This document shows positions 18,956 through 26,704 of a DNA stretch of 26,834 nt, piece after piece. Within the stretch, counting starts at the first letter, position 1, and every line of letters starts with the position of its first letter. Below the pieces are notes generated by a model. It saw only the letters and a list, made by a program, of their open reading frames with translations, was not told the origin of the DNA and did no database searches. Source of the stretch: a virus; the IMG/VR virus record IMGVR_UViG_3300035670_001079, positions 1-26,834 of that record. One strand, 5' to 3'. Both the position numbers and the translations under genes were made by a program.

Positions 18956-19398
18956 AACACCTCGTATATAACTCTATTGTTGCTTTTGTATGCACGTAAA
19001 TACATTTTTCTATTTCCTGATTTGTTATAAGAGATATGAACCCACCCTGAATTGATTTCTTCTGGCTTCCAAAATTCAAGAATACATTGGTCAAATTCTA
19101 AATGATTAACAACCCAGTCAGCTAGTTCTTTATTAGGTACTCCTAGAACCTCACAATCAACAGCTTGACCAAGAGTGTGTTGTGATGTTGTAGAACTTCC
19201 TATGGCTTTGCATAATTCAGGAGAACGATAGCCAGATGTTATTTTGATGTCGCCAAATTGATTTACTATTGGAGTTATAATTTCGTATATTAATGTTTGT
19301 AAGTTAATTAATATTTGGTCTGTTGGCTCGTTTGGAATGTTGAGTCTTGTGGCTGTTTCTGAAAACAGTAATTCTTTTAAACTAACTTGCCTATCCAT
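18952..19398 (-). CDS. Peptidase M15A-type endolysin
   Basis: This 148-aa protein is a complete zinc D-Ala-D-Ala-type peptidase that cuts peptidoglycan cross-links. The ligands are in SGYRSPELCKAIGSSTTSQH (55-74, with H74) and GQAVDCEV (77-84, D81), and in GWVHISY (118-124, H121), with the SxHxxGxAxD pattern intact. There is no signal peptide or wall-binding domain, so release through a holin is expected. The holin candidate lies downstream and an XhlA-like membrane protein upstream. It overlaps the metallophosphoesterase gene by 22 nt. Confidence 0.85.
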   Translation of the reverse strand: MDRQVSLKELLFSETATRLNIPNEPTDQILINLQTLIYEIITPIVNQFGDIKITSGYRSPELCKAIGSSTTSQHTLGQAVDCEVLGVPNKELADWVVNHLEFDQCILEFWKPEEINSGWVHISYNKSGNRKMYLRAYKSNNRVIYEVL

Positions 19399-20075
19399 TT
19401 GCCTTCTTTGTTAAGTACCATTGGCATTAATCTTGGAGTAGAATCAACAATCATTCCACAACCCATTAAAAATTTAGTTTTAAAATTCTTTGAATAAGTA
19501 AATGCCATATTTGTTTGTTGTATTAAACAACCTACTTGCATAGCAAAAAATAGTGCATCAGGATTAGCCCAGTATTCAATCTTGAACTTAGAATGGAAGT
19601 GTCCCTGAACGCAACTCATTCCATTAATTTGAGATACTTTAGTTACATCAGCAGATATTCCATGAGTAAAGAAACATCTTTGTTTATTTGGAAGTGTAAG
19701 AGTTAAGTTATCTTGCCAGTTCCATTTTTTAACATTTAAGAACTCGTTATATTCTTTTAGATAACCTTTAGGTATTCCTGATTTAATTGCTCTACGATAA
19801 ACTAAGCTAGAATGATTTGAGTCTAGCAAAGTCATTACTGGAAATATTGATTCTAATTCTTTTATAAAATCTTTTGCTCTAGCAAGTTCATGTCCAGCAG
19901 AAGCTAAATCTGGGTTATGGTCGTGGAAGCTAAGTGCGTGGCAATCAATCTCATCACCTATGTTTATGATTGTATCTGGCTTATATTGTTTTTTAATTTC
20001 TTTTAGGAACTCAAAGCTATCTTCTCTATGATATGGAATATGCAAATCAGATATGACTAAGATTCTTTTATTCAT
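19377..20075 (-). CDS. Calcineurin-like metallophosphoesterase
   Basis: This 232-aa protein has the metal-binding motifs of the family: ISDLHIP (D10, H12), NIGDEIDCHAL (GDxxD, 40-44), LLDSNHSS (86-90), FFTHGIS (H138) and VQGHFHSKF (GHxH, 158-161). The third motif is normally GN(H/D)(D/E); here it reads SNHS. Similar proteins are common in marine phages beside lysis or tail genes. The substrate may be a nucleic acid, nucleotide or phosphoprotein; none is shown by the sequence. It lies between the XhlA-like protein and the M15 endolysin. Confidence 0.8.
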   Translation of the reverse strand: MNKRILVISDLHIPYHREDSFEFLKEIKKQYKPDTIINIGDEIDCHALSFHDHNPDLASAGHELARAKDFIKELESIFPVMTLLDSNHSSLVYRRAIKSGIPKGYLKEYNEFLNVKKWNWQDNLTLTLPNKQRCFFTHGISADVTKVSQINGMSCVQGHFHSKFKIEYWANPDALFFAMQVGCLIQQTNMAFTYSKNFKTKFLMGCGMIVDSTPRLMPMVLNKEGKWIGKLV

Positions 20076-20114
20076 AAACTAACTACTAGTTGTATTCGTA
20101 TTAATTGGCAATAC

Positions 20115-20309
20115 TTACTTAGCAAGAAATATTGTAATCAAAGCTAAAGATAAACTTCCAGTAGCAACCAATATAGACCAGTAAAGGTTCTCTACCTTTT
20201 TCTCTAGTTTATAAACAGATACAGATAGTACCTTAACTGAATTTTTAACTCCTGTGATATGCCCCTTTAAACTTATTAGTTCTTCTGATTGTGTTCTTGC
20301 CATAGTCAT
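20115..20309 (-). CDS. XhlA-like coiled-coil membrane protein, 64 aa
   Basis: The first 45 residues form a helical, coiled-coil region (ISLKGHITGVKNSVKVLSVS, then VYKLEKKVENLY), followed by a C-terminal membrane span (SILVATGSLSLALITIFLAK). This plan is that of hemolysin XhlA-type phage proteins, which work with holins at the cell membrane. Two nearby ATGs (20309 and 20303) are possible starts; neither has a good ribosome site. Context (endolysin two genes downstream) supports a lysis role. Confidence 0.55.
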   Translation of the reverse strand: MTMARTQSEELISLKGHITGVKNSVKVLSVSVYKLEKKVENLYWSILVATGSLSLALITIFLAK

Positions 20310-20361
20310 TTTCGCATTTGCAAGACTTTAGCAAGACACAACTGCCATTAGCTAATCTGTA

Positions 20362-20386
20362 AATGCACATTAAATTTTTGTGCATT
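20362..20386. repeat. Hairpin in the 20310-20414 gap
   Basis: AATGCACA and TGTGCATT form a perfect 8-bp inverted repeat with an AT-only 9-nt loop. It lies 29 nt after the stop of the 39-aa gene reading leftward and upstream of the XhlA-like gene. No proper T-tract follows on that strand. It may end or stabilise the transcript, or be an operator; nothing else is visible in the gap. Confidence 0.35.
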
Positions 20387-20414
20387 AATATCAAACTATT
20401 GTGTTTTAATAAAG

Positions 20415-20534
20415 TTATTTTTTGTAAATGTTTTGAACTAAGTCAAAATAATTCTTCCAGTATGATTTTGCATCTTCAAAAGCATCTGCGTAGAATTTAG
20501 ACCAGTAGTTCTTAATGTCGGAATAGTTCAACAT
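20415..20534 (-). CDS. Small phasin-like aromatic helical protein, 39 aa
   Basis: I chose ATG 20534 because AAAGGAGA lies 5-6 nt upstream, the best ribosome site in this region; the longer frame starting at 20603 crosses inverted repeats. The peptide is one amphipathic helix rich in Tyr, Trp, Phe and Asp (YWSKFYADAFEDAKSYWKNY). Short proteins with this look occur in marine phages and recall fragments of phasins. Function is unknown; its strong ribosome site implies high expression. Confidence 0.6.
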   Translation of the reverse strand: MLNYSDIKNYWSKFYADAFEDAKSYWKNYFDLVQNIYKK

Positions 20535-20572
20535 TGAGTTCTCCTTTGAGTAAAAGTTATTTTCTTCAGTCG

Positions 20573-20610
20573 TATATATCATTGACGATATATAATTGTG
20601 CAACGCACAA
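20573..20610. promoter_or_regulatory. Two adjacent inverted repeats upstream of the 39-aa gene
   Basis: TATATATC-ATTGAC-GATATATA (20573-20594) is a perfect 8-bp inverted repeat. TTGTGC-AAC-GCACAA (20596-20610) is a perfect 6-bp hairpin, followed leftward by TTATATAT and placed 9 nt after the stop of the 35-aa gene. The second may be a weak terminator; the first may be an operator at a promoter for the highly translatable 39-aa gene. Confidence 0.35.
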
Positions 20611-20619
20611 ATTTCAAGA

Positions 20620-20727
20620 CTATTTGATGTTTAAATGTTCTTTAACTGATTCAATAATGTATTTGGCAATCTCCCACTTCCATTCTGCGTATAAGCCAAG
20701 CACTAATCCTAATAAAAAGTAAATCAT
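20620..20727 (-). CDS. Single-span membrane micro-protein, 35 aa
   Basis: ATG 20727 overlaps the stop of the 2OG oxygenase gene (ATGA). Residues 1-14 (MIYFLLGLVLGLYA) form a hydrophobic helix, followed by an amphipathic helix (EWKWEIAKYIIESVKEHL). It would be a small anchored protein. No family is recognised; coupling and the reasonable protein character are the evidence. Confidence 0.5.
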   Translation of the reverse strand: MIYFLLGLVLGLYAEWKWEIAKYIIESVKEHLNIK

Positions 20728-21338
20728 AATATAAGTTCTGTTAAACTTTTGTTATTACCAACTGTTCCTTTAATAAATACATTAAAAGCTAAACTAATTC
20801 TAGTGTTATCTCCTTGCTTAGTTTCTACCATGTGAGTTAAAGATGATGGGAATAGTATCACATCTCCAGTCTTAACTGAGAACCACCAAGTTTCAGAATT
20901 ATATAAATTCCAATCTTTTATTTCTGGTTTAATAACTGAATAAATATCTTTTTTATAAAATTTAATCTTGTCAAATTCTTCATCACAATTAATATAAAAC
21001 ACTCCTGATACTAAAGAGTTAGGGTGTTCGTGTTTATGATGATATTGATTTGTTTCAGTATAATTTAACCAAGATTGTGTAATATAGGGTGTAATTGCAT
21101 CTGTTGGAGATATAACTTTTTGAAAGTAATCTTTAACTCTCAAATCTAAATCTTCTTTTAAATCTTTAAATGCTTTATGATTTAGAATGTAGTTATCATT
21201 AGATGTTGTGTTACCCTCGTTTTTATAAACATCTAATTTAGTCTTATCAATAAATAATAATTCTTTATTTGTAAGTTCTCTATCTAATTTAGATATATAA
21301 ATTGGTGTTGGGAATATCCCATTAATATTTGCTTCCAC
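20724..21338 (-). CDS. 2OG-Fe(II) oxygenase (PF13759-like)
   Basis: This 204-aa protein resembles the putative 2OG-Fe(II) oxygenase family common in marine and cyanobacterial phages. NGIFPTPIYISKL is the typical start. SWLNYTETNQYHHKHEHPNS (89-108) contains the HxH iron ligands, with LVSGVFYIN after it. TGDVILFPSSLTHMVETKQG (157-176) supplies the distal His (H169), and R180 is the likely 2-oxoglutarate-binding Arg. The start is a GTG at 21338 with GGAAGGAAA upstream. Substrates of phage members are unknown; hydroxylation of a structural protein is one idea, as it lies with tail genes. Confidence 0.8.
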   Translation of the reverse strand: MEANINGIFPTPIYISKLDRELTNKELLFIDKTKLDVYKNEGNTTSNDNYILNHKAFKDLKEDLDLRVKDYFQKVISPTDAITPYITQSWLNYTETNQYHHKHEHPNSLVSGVFYINCDEEFDKIKFYKKDIYSVIKPEIKDWNLYNSETWWFSVKTGDVILFPSSLTHMVETKQGDNTRISLAFNVFIKGTVGNNKSLTELIL

Positions 21339-21364
21339 TTTCCTTCCTTTCGTTTTTTAAAATA

Positions 21365-21715
21365 CTATAATTCTACTAAATCCCAAGTCAATGTTGATTC
21401 GTTCCACTTGTACTTATTATCATCTTGTGGATAAGCAACTGGTGCTTCCCATCTACAAGTATCTTCGTTTAATATCCAAGAGTTAAAAGGTTTAGGTGCT
21501 ATAAAAGCATCTCTTGTTTGATCGTATTGATAACCAATACTTGCATAATTTTTTCTAAAATTATTATTATATGAAGTTTGTTTCCAAACATCTCTTGTAT
21601 TGTAAAGTTTATTAATAAAATCTATTCCAGCTTGTTCAGTTGTTACAATATCATTAGATATTACGATTACTTGTTCAACTATATTTCCTACTCCTAATTT
21701 TGCAAAGTGTGCCAT
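21365..21715 (-). CDS. Conserved phage tail-region protein, 116 aa
   Basis: This protein begins MAHFAKLGVGNIVEQVIVIS and has a C-terminal FIAPKPFNSWILNEDTCRWE region followed by PVAYPQDDNKYKWNESTLTW. Small proteins with this start and the W-N-E-DT..W.aPv.yP pattern are frequent beside tail-fibre genes of marine phages, without a known function. They may be fibre tips or assembly factors. It lies 3 nt downstream of the tail-fibre gene and before the oxygenase. Beta-rich and aromatic content fits a virion protein. Confidence 0.6.
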   Translation of the reverse strand: MAHFAKLGVGNIVEQVIVISNDIVTTEQAGIDFINKLYNTRDVWKQTSYNNNFRKNYASIGYQYDQTRDAFIAPKPFNSWILNEDTCRWEAPVAYPQDDNKYKWNESTLTWDLVEL

Positions 21716-21718
21716 AAA

Positions 21719-23422
21719 TTATCCTGTTATACTTCCTGATGAATTAAATATAATTACTGTTTCACCAGAACCACCTACATTTGTATTAACTGTTGGAGAA
21801 CCTGTTGTTGTTCCTGAATAACTTGCATCTGGCATACGAAGTATTACAACTCCTGAACCTCCATTTCCTCCAGCTTGTGATGGAGCTCCTCCTTGACCAC
21901 CTCCACCTCCACCTCCAGTATTTGCTGTTCCATTACCTGCATTAGAAATTCCATCAACACCACCAGTTCCACCACCACCAGTACCAGCAGGGTGTGCTGT
22001 TCCTGATCTTGAAGAACCTGAAGCACCACCACCTCTATCAACAGCAGAACCAGTTATAGAAGATGACAAACCATCTCCACCATGTCCCTGACCATCTGTA
22101 TTACCAGCTTCTCCTGCTCCTCCACCTCCACCTCCATTTAATGGACTAGTTTGACCAGTACCTCCTCCAAATCCTTGATTAGCAGTTCCACTTCCTCCAG
22201 TACCTGGCCCTAAATAATTTCCTCCTCCTCCTGAACCACCATTTCCTCCATTAGTTTCACCTCCTGGTCTTGTTCCTCCTCCTCCACCTCCTGAAGATGT
22301 AATTGTTGAAATTCCTGTTCCTGAAATTGAACTGTTAGTTCCTGTTACTCCTCTTGCAGGGGAAGATGTAGCTCCATTTCCACCTCCTCCTACTGTAACT
22401 GTGTAAACTACTCCAGCAGTAAATGTTAAACTTGTTTCACTACTTCCTCCACCACCAGATGATTCTGTTGAGTATGAATTTCTATAACCTCCTGCACCTC
22501 CTCCACCACCATCATCTAAACCCCCACCACCTCCACCAGCGATTACTAAAAAATCTACTGTATAAGGTGCTGGTGAAAAAGCATCTGTTCCTTCATTAAT
22601 TCCTGATGTTGCTAACCAACCTTGTGTTGAATCTATATAAACTAATAATACACCTTCTCTTTCACCAGTTAATACTAAGTTATTAATTTGACCTTCTATT
22701 TTATTTCCATTAGGAGAAACAGTAAGTGCATTAGTGTCAAAAGTTCCTGCATAATCTACTACTGCTACTTGTTGTCCAGCACTTGGTGTTGCAGGTAAAG
22801 TTACTGTAAATGCAGATGATGTAGTATTACAAAAATATCCTTCTCCAGCAACAGCAGTAAAACCAGAAGTCTTAACTGAAGATTGCCAAGAAATACCAGC
22901 AGAAGGAGTTGTAAAAGATAAACCACCTGAACCATTTGTACTTAACACTTGTCCAGTAGTTCCATCAGTAGCAGGTAAAGTAAAAGTTAAATCAGCACTA
23001 ACACTAACTGGTGCTTTTAATGCTACATAATTAGTTCCATTAGCTGTTGTTTCTCTAAAACGAATTTCTTTTTGATTGTCTAAAATTAAATTTACTGTTG
23101 TTGTATTTGCTGAATCTGAAAGTGTTAAAACTGTTCCTGTTGCAGTAGTAGATAGTCCAGTAATTGATACTGTTGAATCTAACCAATTTACTGTGTTAGC
23201 AGAATGGTCAATAGTTGCTAAAGATATATCATCAGCACCATCATAATATTTTAATGTAGGTGTAGTTGGAGAAGTTGTATCTAACCAAAGCTGACCAGCT
23301 ACTGCACCTGTTGGTCTTGATGTTCCTGAATTTGTTGTTTGAATTGCCGATAATGCGTTATTTAAATCTGTTCTAAATGCAGGGAAACCCTGATTTGCTA
23401 TATTATAATCGTGTTGTGCCAT
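21719..23422 (-). CDS. Tail fibre protein with polyglycine-rich C-terminal domain
   Basis: This 567-aa protein has an N-terminal attachment segment with RPTGAVAGQLWLDTT (36-50) and LKYYDGADD, a motif shared by many marine phage fibres. Beta-rich modules continue to about 290. From VDFLVIAGGGGGG to about 525 the protein is dominated by Gly runs (GGGGGAGGYRN, SGGGGSS, TVGGGGNG), interleaved with variable Ser/Thr/Asn segments; it ends SGVVILRMPD and IIFNSSGSITG. Such glycine-rich domains occur in phage adhesins, where packed polyglycine helices present receptor-binding loops (gp38 of phage S16 is the known example). Host recognition is therefore likely. It lies between the J-like protein and a small tail-region gene. 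Confidence 0.75.
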   Translation of the reverse strand: MAQHDYNIANQGFPAFRTDLNNALSAIQTTNSGTSRPTGAVAGQLWLDTTSPTTPTLKYYDGADDISLATIDHSANTVNWLDSTVSITGLSTTATGTVLTLSDSANTTTVNLILDNQKEIRFRETTANGTNYVALKAPVSVSADLTFTLPATDGTTGQVLSTNGSGGLSFTTPSAGISWQSSVKTSGFTAVAGEGYFCNTTSSAFTVTLPATPSAGQQVAVVDYAGTFDTNALTVSPNGNKIEGQINNLVLTGEREGVLLVYIDSTQGWLATSGINEGTDAFSPAPYTVDFLVIAGGGGGGLDDGGGGGAGGYRNSYSTESSGGGGSSETSLTFTAGVVYTVTVGGGGNGATSSPARGVTGTNSSISGTGISTITSSGGGGGGTRPGGETNGGNGGSGGGGNYLGPGTGGSGTANQGFGGGTGQTSPLNGGGGGGAGEAGNTDGQGHGGDGLSSSITGSAVDRGGGASGSSRSGTAHPAGTGGGGTGGVDGISNAGNGTANTGGGGGGGQGGAPSQAGGNGGSGVVILRMPDASYSGTTTGSPTVNTNVGGSGETVIIFNSSGSITG

Positions 23423-23429
23423 ATTCTAT

Positions 23430-26291
23430 CTAATATCCTTTAGCTAAATAATCAAAAGTTTTAGTAACTCCTGAATTGCCACTATTTTTAAATGCAACAT
23501 CAAAACCATTAACAGTTTTATTTGAAATTGTAAAGAAATCTCCTGTGTTTAATCCTTGTGCTGTGATTCCAACTGCATAAGCATTTGAATAAAAAGGTAA
23601 AGTAAATACAACATTATAAGTTCCTGTCCCTGAAACAATATCATTACCACTAAATATTCTATCTGGCATATCTATACTTACTGACAAAGCACTAATAACT
23701 GGAGTAGATGATAAATCAAATGATCTTAATGTTAATCTAAATTTATAATATCTAGCTGTGTAATCTCCAACTACAAAGTTTCTAAATGAAGTATAAGTTA
23801 TATTGTCATTAGATAAAGCAATCTCAATATGAGCATTACAATTAGCAGGAGTATCGCCATCAAAGTTAGATTGTGCGTCATCAAAATCTCCAGTTCTTAA
23901 ATCAAATAAGTCATCTAAGTTATCAGATGTTTGTGTAATAGAAGCAGTTACTCTTGAAGTATAAACTGCACCTATATCTATTGGAGTTGAGAATAAATAA
24001 GTTCCTTCAGAATATAAGTCATAAGAAGTTACACCAGAATCAAAGAATGAAGTTCCTGAATCAAAGTTTCCTGTTGCACTATCAAATAGTTCTGATGAAT
24101 CTAATCTTAATGTACCATCAGAAACTATTACGTTAGTTTTAGTTCCTGTAAATGTAGGTGATTCAGTTTGTGTTGCAACAGCATTATAGTTTCCTATTGC
24201 TAATACATTTGTTTCAATGATTGTTTCATTAGAAGAAAAGTTACCATTTTTATCTACTGCTTTTATAAGATATGAACCTACTCTTGCTGGAACTGTTACT
24301 GAAGTAGCTGGTCTTGCAACCTTTTCAACTAAAGAAACTGAGTTACCCCAAGAAGCACCAGTTGTTAATGTAGAATATCTAATTTGATAATGTGCTAAAT
24401 CTAAGTCTGCAATTTGTTGCCAAGATAAATGTGCATCTCCACCAATAATGTTACAAGAGAAATCTGTTACATCAGAAGGTGGTGCAATTCCACCAACGAT
24501 AGTTCTTGATGCAGATGTATAAGTAGATTGTACTCCTAATGTATTAAATGCTTTTACTCTTACATTGTAAGTTAATCCATCTACTACGTTTAGTATTCTG
24601 TGATTTAATCCTTTAACTTGACCAGACACAATGTAGTCAGTATCGGTACTTAGTTTGTATTCTACTTGGTAATAGTCCACGAAGTTATCTGTTGATGCAC
24701 CAATGGTTACATCTAAAGCAGTAATAACAACTCCATCTGAGTATTCAATAAGTTGGTCATCTAAACTAACTGAAGCTGGTGCAGATACAGAAAAAGGATT
24801 TGGAAGTACAGTATCAGCTATTGTAGGTGCTTCGCCTTTTTCTTCCCAAGTATAGAAGTTATCTTGATGTTCTTCTAATCCAAGAGTTACTGTTGAATCT
24901 GAATTAATAGCTAAAGACATTACTCTAAATGGTTTAGCACTAAATCCTGCTGTGTCGTATGTAGCTGTTACAATATCGCCAATAGATAAATTAAGTGCTT
25001 CTGATGTAACTGTTACTTCTGCTTTTAAATTGTTTCTTGATCTTTTTAATATGTTCTCGCAAATTTCTTCTGCTTGATAAGGAGAAGTTACCTGTAACAT
25101 ATCAAAGCTTCTCTCTAATAAAGTATTATTATCCTCAGATAACATAGTTGAGTGTTGATCTGCTGGGTCTAATGCAGAATCATCATAAGGTGGATATGAA
25201 ACTGTATCTGATTGATAATCTTTTTCTGGGTTTGTAAATGTTCCTATAACTCTATTATATTTTTCAGATTTGCTTTCGCCTTGTAATTTAACTTCGCTTA
25301 CAACATTATCTTTAGTTAATAGTAATTGTGAACTTCCTGTTCCTTCAATAATAACTTTGTATTTACCTTGTGTGTAATTAAAGATTGCTCTCATTGGTAC
25401 AAGCAATTCTCTTACATTCTCTAATACCTTTTTTTCACTATCTATAACTGCGTTTGTTTCAAATAAATTTATATCGCTTACTGCACCAGAATAAGGTGTA
25501 ACTTGTGTATCGCAGGTATTTGCAGAAGTCTTAAATGAATCGTAATTTGTTTCAAAAGCATCATTAGGTAATCCTTTTCCATATCTGCTATTTCTTAGAT
25601 AGTCTAAAAGAACTAATGATGAGTTCGCAGAATAAGCCCAAGTAGTTGCATCATCTTGTCTATGAGAACCAGAACCACCTTTAGTTGAATCTAATCTTGG
25701 GTCATAAATCTTTTTACCTCTAACTGTTACTCTAACTTCTGGTAATCCATTAAAAGCATCTTGATTCCATTTAAACCTTAAAGCAACATAAGCAAGACCA
25801 GATAATTTATGATCTGATGTCCAGTTAGTTGTTTCATCAAGCAAAGAAGAAGCTGATTGATTATCTAATCCAAAAAATCCTTGAATAGATATTAAACTTT
25901 CACCACCTTTATAATAATTAGCATCTCCACTAGATACTCCTCTTATAGTTCCATCAGTTAATGCACCATCAAATGTAACTAGTTTGTCATCAACGTAAAC
26001 TTCATCTATTGCAGTAATTCCTGCACCACCACCTTCGCATAGAACTCCAGCTACATAAAGATATTGATTATCAGCACCAGAACTTTCAACAAATACTCTA
26101 GTTAATCCAACTTGTCTTTTACCATAAACAACAGGAATAGGATTGTTGTTAGAATCTTTATTTACTAATGTTCCTTTTGCTTCGTCTTGTGATGATTGTC
26201 TAGGTGCTTTTGGTTTAGGCGATATAATATAACTTATCGCAGTTGTTATAACGAACTGAATGATTGCTGATACTATTGCACCTTTAGCCAT
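23430..26291 (-). CDS. Lambda J-like tail tip / host specificity protein
   Basis: This 953-aa protein is the central tail-tip protein. A hydrophobic start (GAIVSAIIQFVITTAISYII) precedes NPIPVVYGKRQVGLTRVFVE (50-69) and YLYVAGVLCEGGGAGITAID, the usual opening of J-like proteins. The phage-tail_3-type part follows (RVTVRGKKIYD, YLRNSRYGKGLPND, RELLVPMRAIFNYTQGKYKV). About 540-700 are fibronectin-III-like modules (DYYQVEYKLSTDTDY, TYNVRVKAFNTLGVQS, HYQIRYSTL). The C-terminal third is beta-rich and ends GFDVAFKNSGNSGV, then FDYLAKGY. It probably contacts the receptor or triggers DNA release. Start is coupled to the upstream gene by TAATG. Confidence 0.85.
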   Translation of the reverse strand: MAKGAIVSAIIQFVITTAISYIISPKPKAPRQSSQDEAKGTLVNKDSNNNPIPVVYGKRQVGLTRVFVESSGADNQYLYVAGVLCEGGGAGITAIDEVYVDDKLVTFDGALTDGTIRGVSSGDANYYKGGESLISIQGFFGLDNQSASSLLDETTNWTSDHKLSGLAYVALRFKWNQDAFNGLPEVRVTVRGKKIYDPRLDSTKGGSGSHRQDDATTWAYSANSSLVLLDYLRNSRYGKGLPNDAFETNYDSFKTSANTCDTQVTPYSGAVSDINLFETNAVIDSEKKVLENVRELLVPMRAIFNYTQGKYKVIIEGTGSSQLLLTKDNVVSEVKLQGESKSEKYNRVIGTFTNPEKDYQSDTVSYPPYDDSALDPADQHSTMLSEDNNTLLERSFDMLQVTSPYQAEEICENILKRSRNNLKAEVTVTSEALNLSIGDIVTATYDTAGFSAKPFRVMSLAINSDSTVTLGLEEHQDNFYTWEEKGEAPTIADTVLPNPFSVSAPASVSLDDQLIEYSDGVVITALDVTIGASTDNFVDYYQVEYKLSTDTDYIVSGQVKGLNHRILNVVDGLTYNVRVKAFNTLGVQSTYTSASRTIVGGIAPPSDVTDFSCNIIGGDAHLSWQQIADLDLAHYQIRYSTLTTGASWGNSVSLVEKVARPATSVTVPARVGSYLIKAVDKNGNFSSNETIIETNVLAIGNYNAVATQTESPTFTGTKTNVIVSDGTLRLDSSELFDSATGNFDSGTSFFDSGVTSYDLYSEGTYLFSTPIDIGAVYTSRVTASITQTSDNLDDLFDLRTGDFDDAQSNFDGDTPANCNAHIEIALSNDNITYTSFRNFVVGDYTARYYKFRLTLRSFDLSSTPVISALSVSIDMPDRIFSGNDIVSGTGTYNVVFTLPFYSNAYAVGITAQGLNTGDFFTISNKTVNGFDVAFKNSGNSGVTKTFDYLAKGY

Positions 26292-26704
26292 TAAACGTGA
26301 AACTCCCTTTTAAACTTTTCTGCTTTTCTATAAATATGAAAGTTATTATCTTGCCTTACCCATTTAACAGATTCATTAACTTCAATTTTTTCTTTAAAAT
26401 AATTTTTAACCCATTTCATAATTTGTAAACAATTACTTTTTGCTAATACATTCATAACCCAAATATTGTCTCCACAATTCCATTCATTGTCTTTTAGCTT
26501 TCCAGTTAAAACAAATCTTTGTTCAACATTATCACTTAGATATGCCCAGTTAGTAAATCCAATATCTTGATTGCCTATTCTGTGTATTTGATATTGGTCT
26601 AAGTTAATTGATGGTGTAACCATCTTAACTAAAAATTCATAAGATAATTTATCGTACTTAGGAAATTGTCTAAATAAATGAATTGTTCTATACAAGTCAT
26701 TCAT
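26291..26704 (-). CDS. HlyC-like lysine acyltransferase homologue
   Basis: I chose ATG 26704, which shares a base with the stop of the preceding gene (TAATG); a GTG at 26719 is less likely. The 137-aa protein resembles toxin-activating lysine acyltransferases (HlyC family): IGFTNWAYLSDNVEQRF (48-64), GKLKDNEWNCGDNIWVMNVL (68-87), then a helix IMKWVKNYF. In HlyC the segment after the W is xID, with the Asp important for catalysis; this protein reads VMN there, so activity is uncertain. Phage members occur near tail genes. It might acylate a tail protein such as the adjacent J-like protein, but that is inference. Confidence 0.6.
   Translation of the reverse strand: MNDLYRTIHLFRQFPKYDKLSYEFLVKMVTPSINLDQYQIHRIGNQDIGFTNWAYLSDNVEQRFVLTGKLKDNEWNCGDNIWVMNVLAKSNCLQIMKWVKNYFKEKIEVNESVKWVRQDNNFHIYRKAEKFKREFHV

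Noticed and set aside
21426-21434. Exact DnaA-box match on the leftward strand
   Set aside because: It lies inside a tail-region gene with no repeats or divergent promoters nearby, so chance is the simplest explanation.
21844-22041. Frame of Val/Glu-rich peptide inside the glycine-rich tail fibre region
   Set aside because: It is a frame-shifted reading of GGT/GGA repeats; composition is fully explained by the glycine codons.
21840-22560. CRISPR-like or other true DNA repeat array from the CCACCTCC-rich tract
   Set aside because: The repeats are irregular codon-level glycine runs without constant repeat or spacer length; no CRISPR array is present anywhere in the window.
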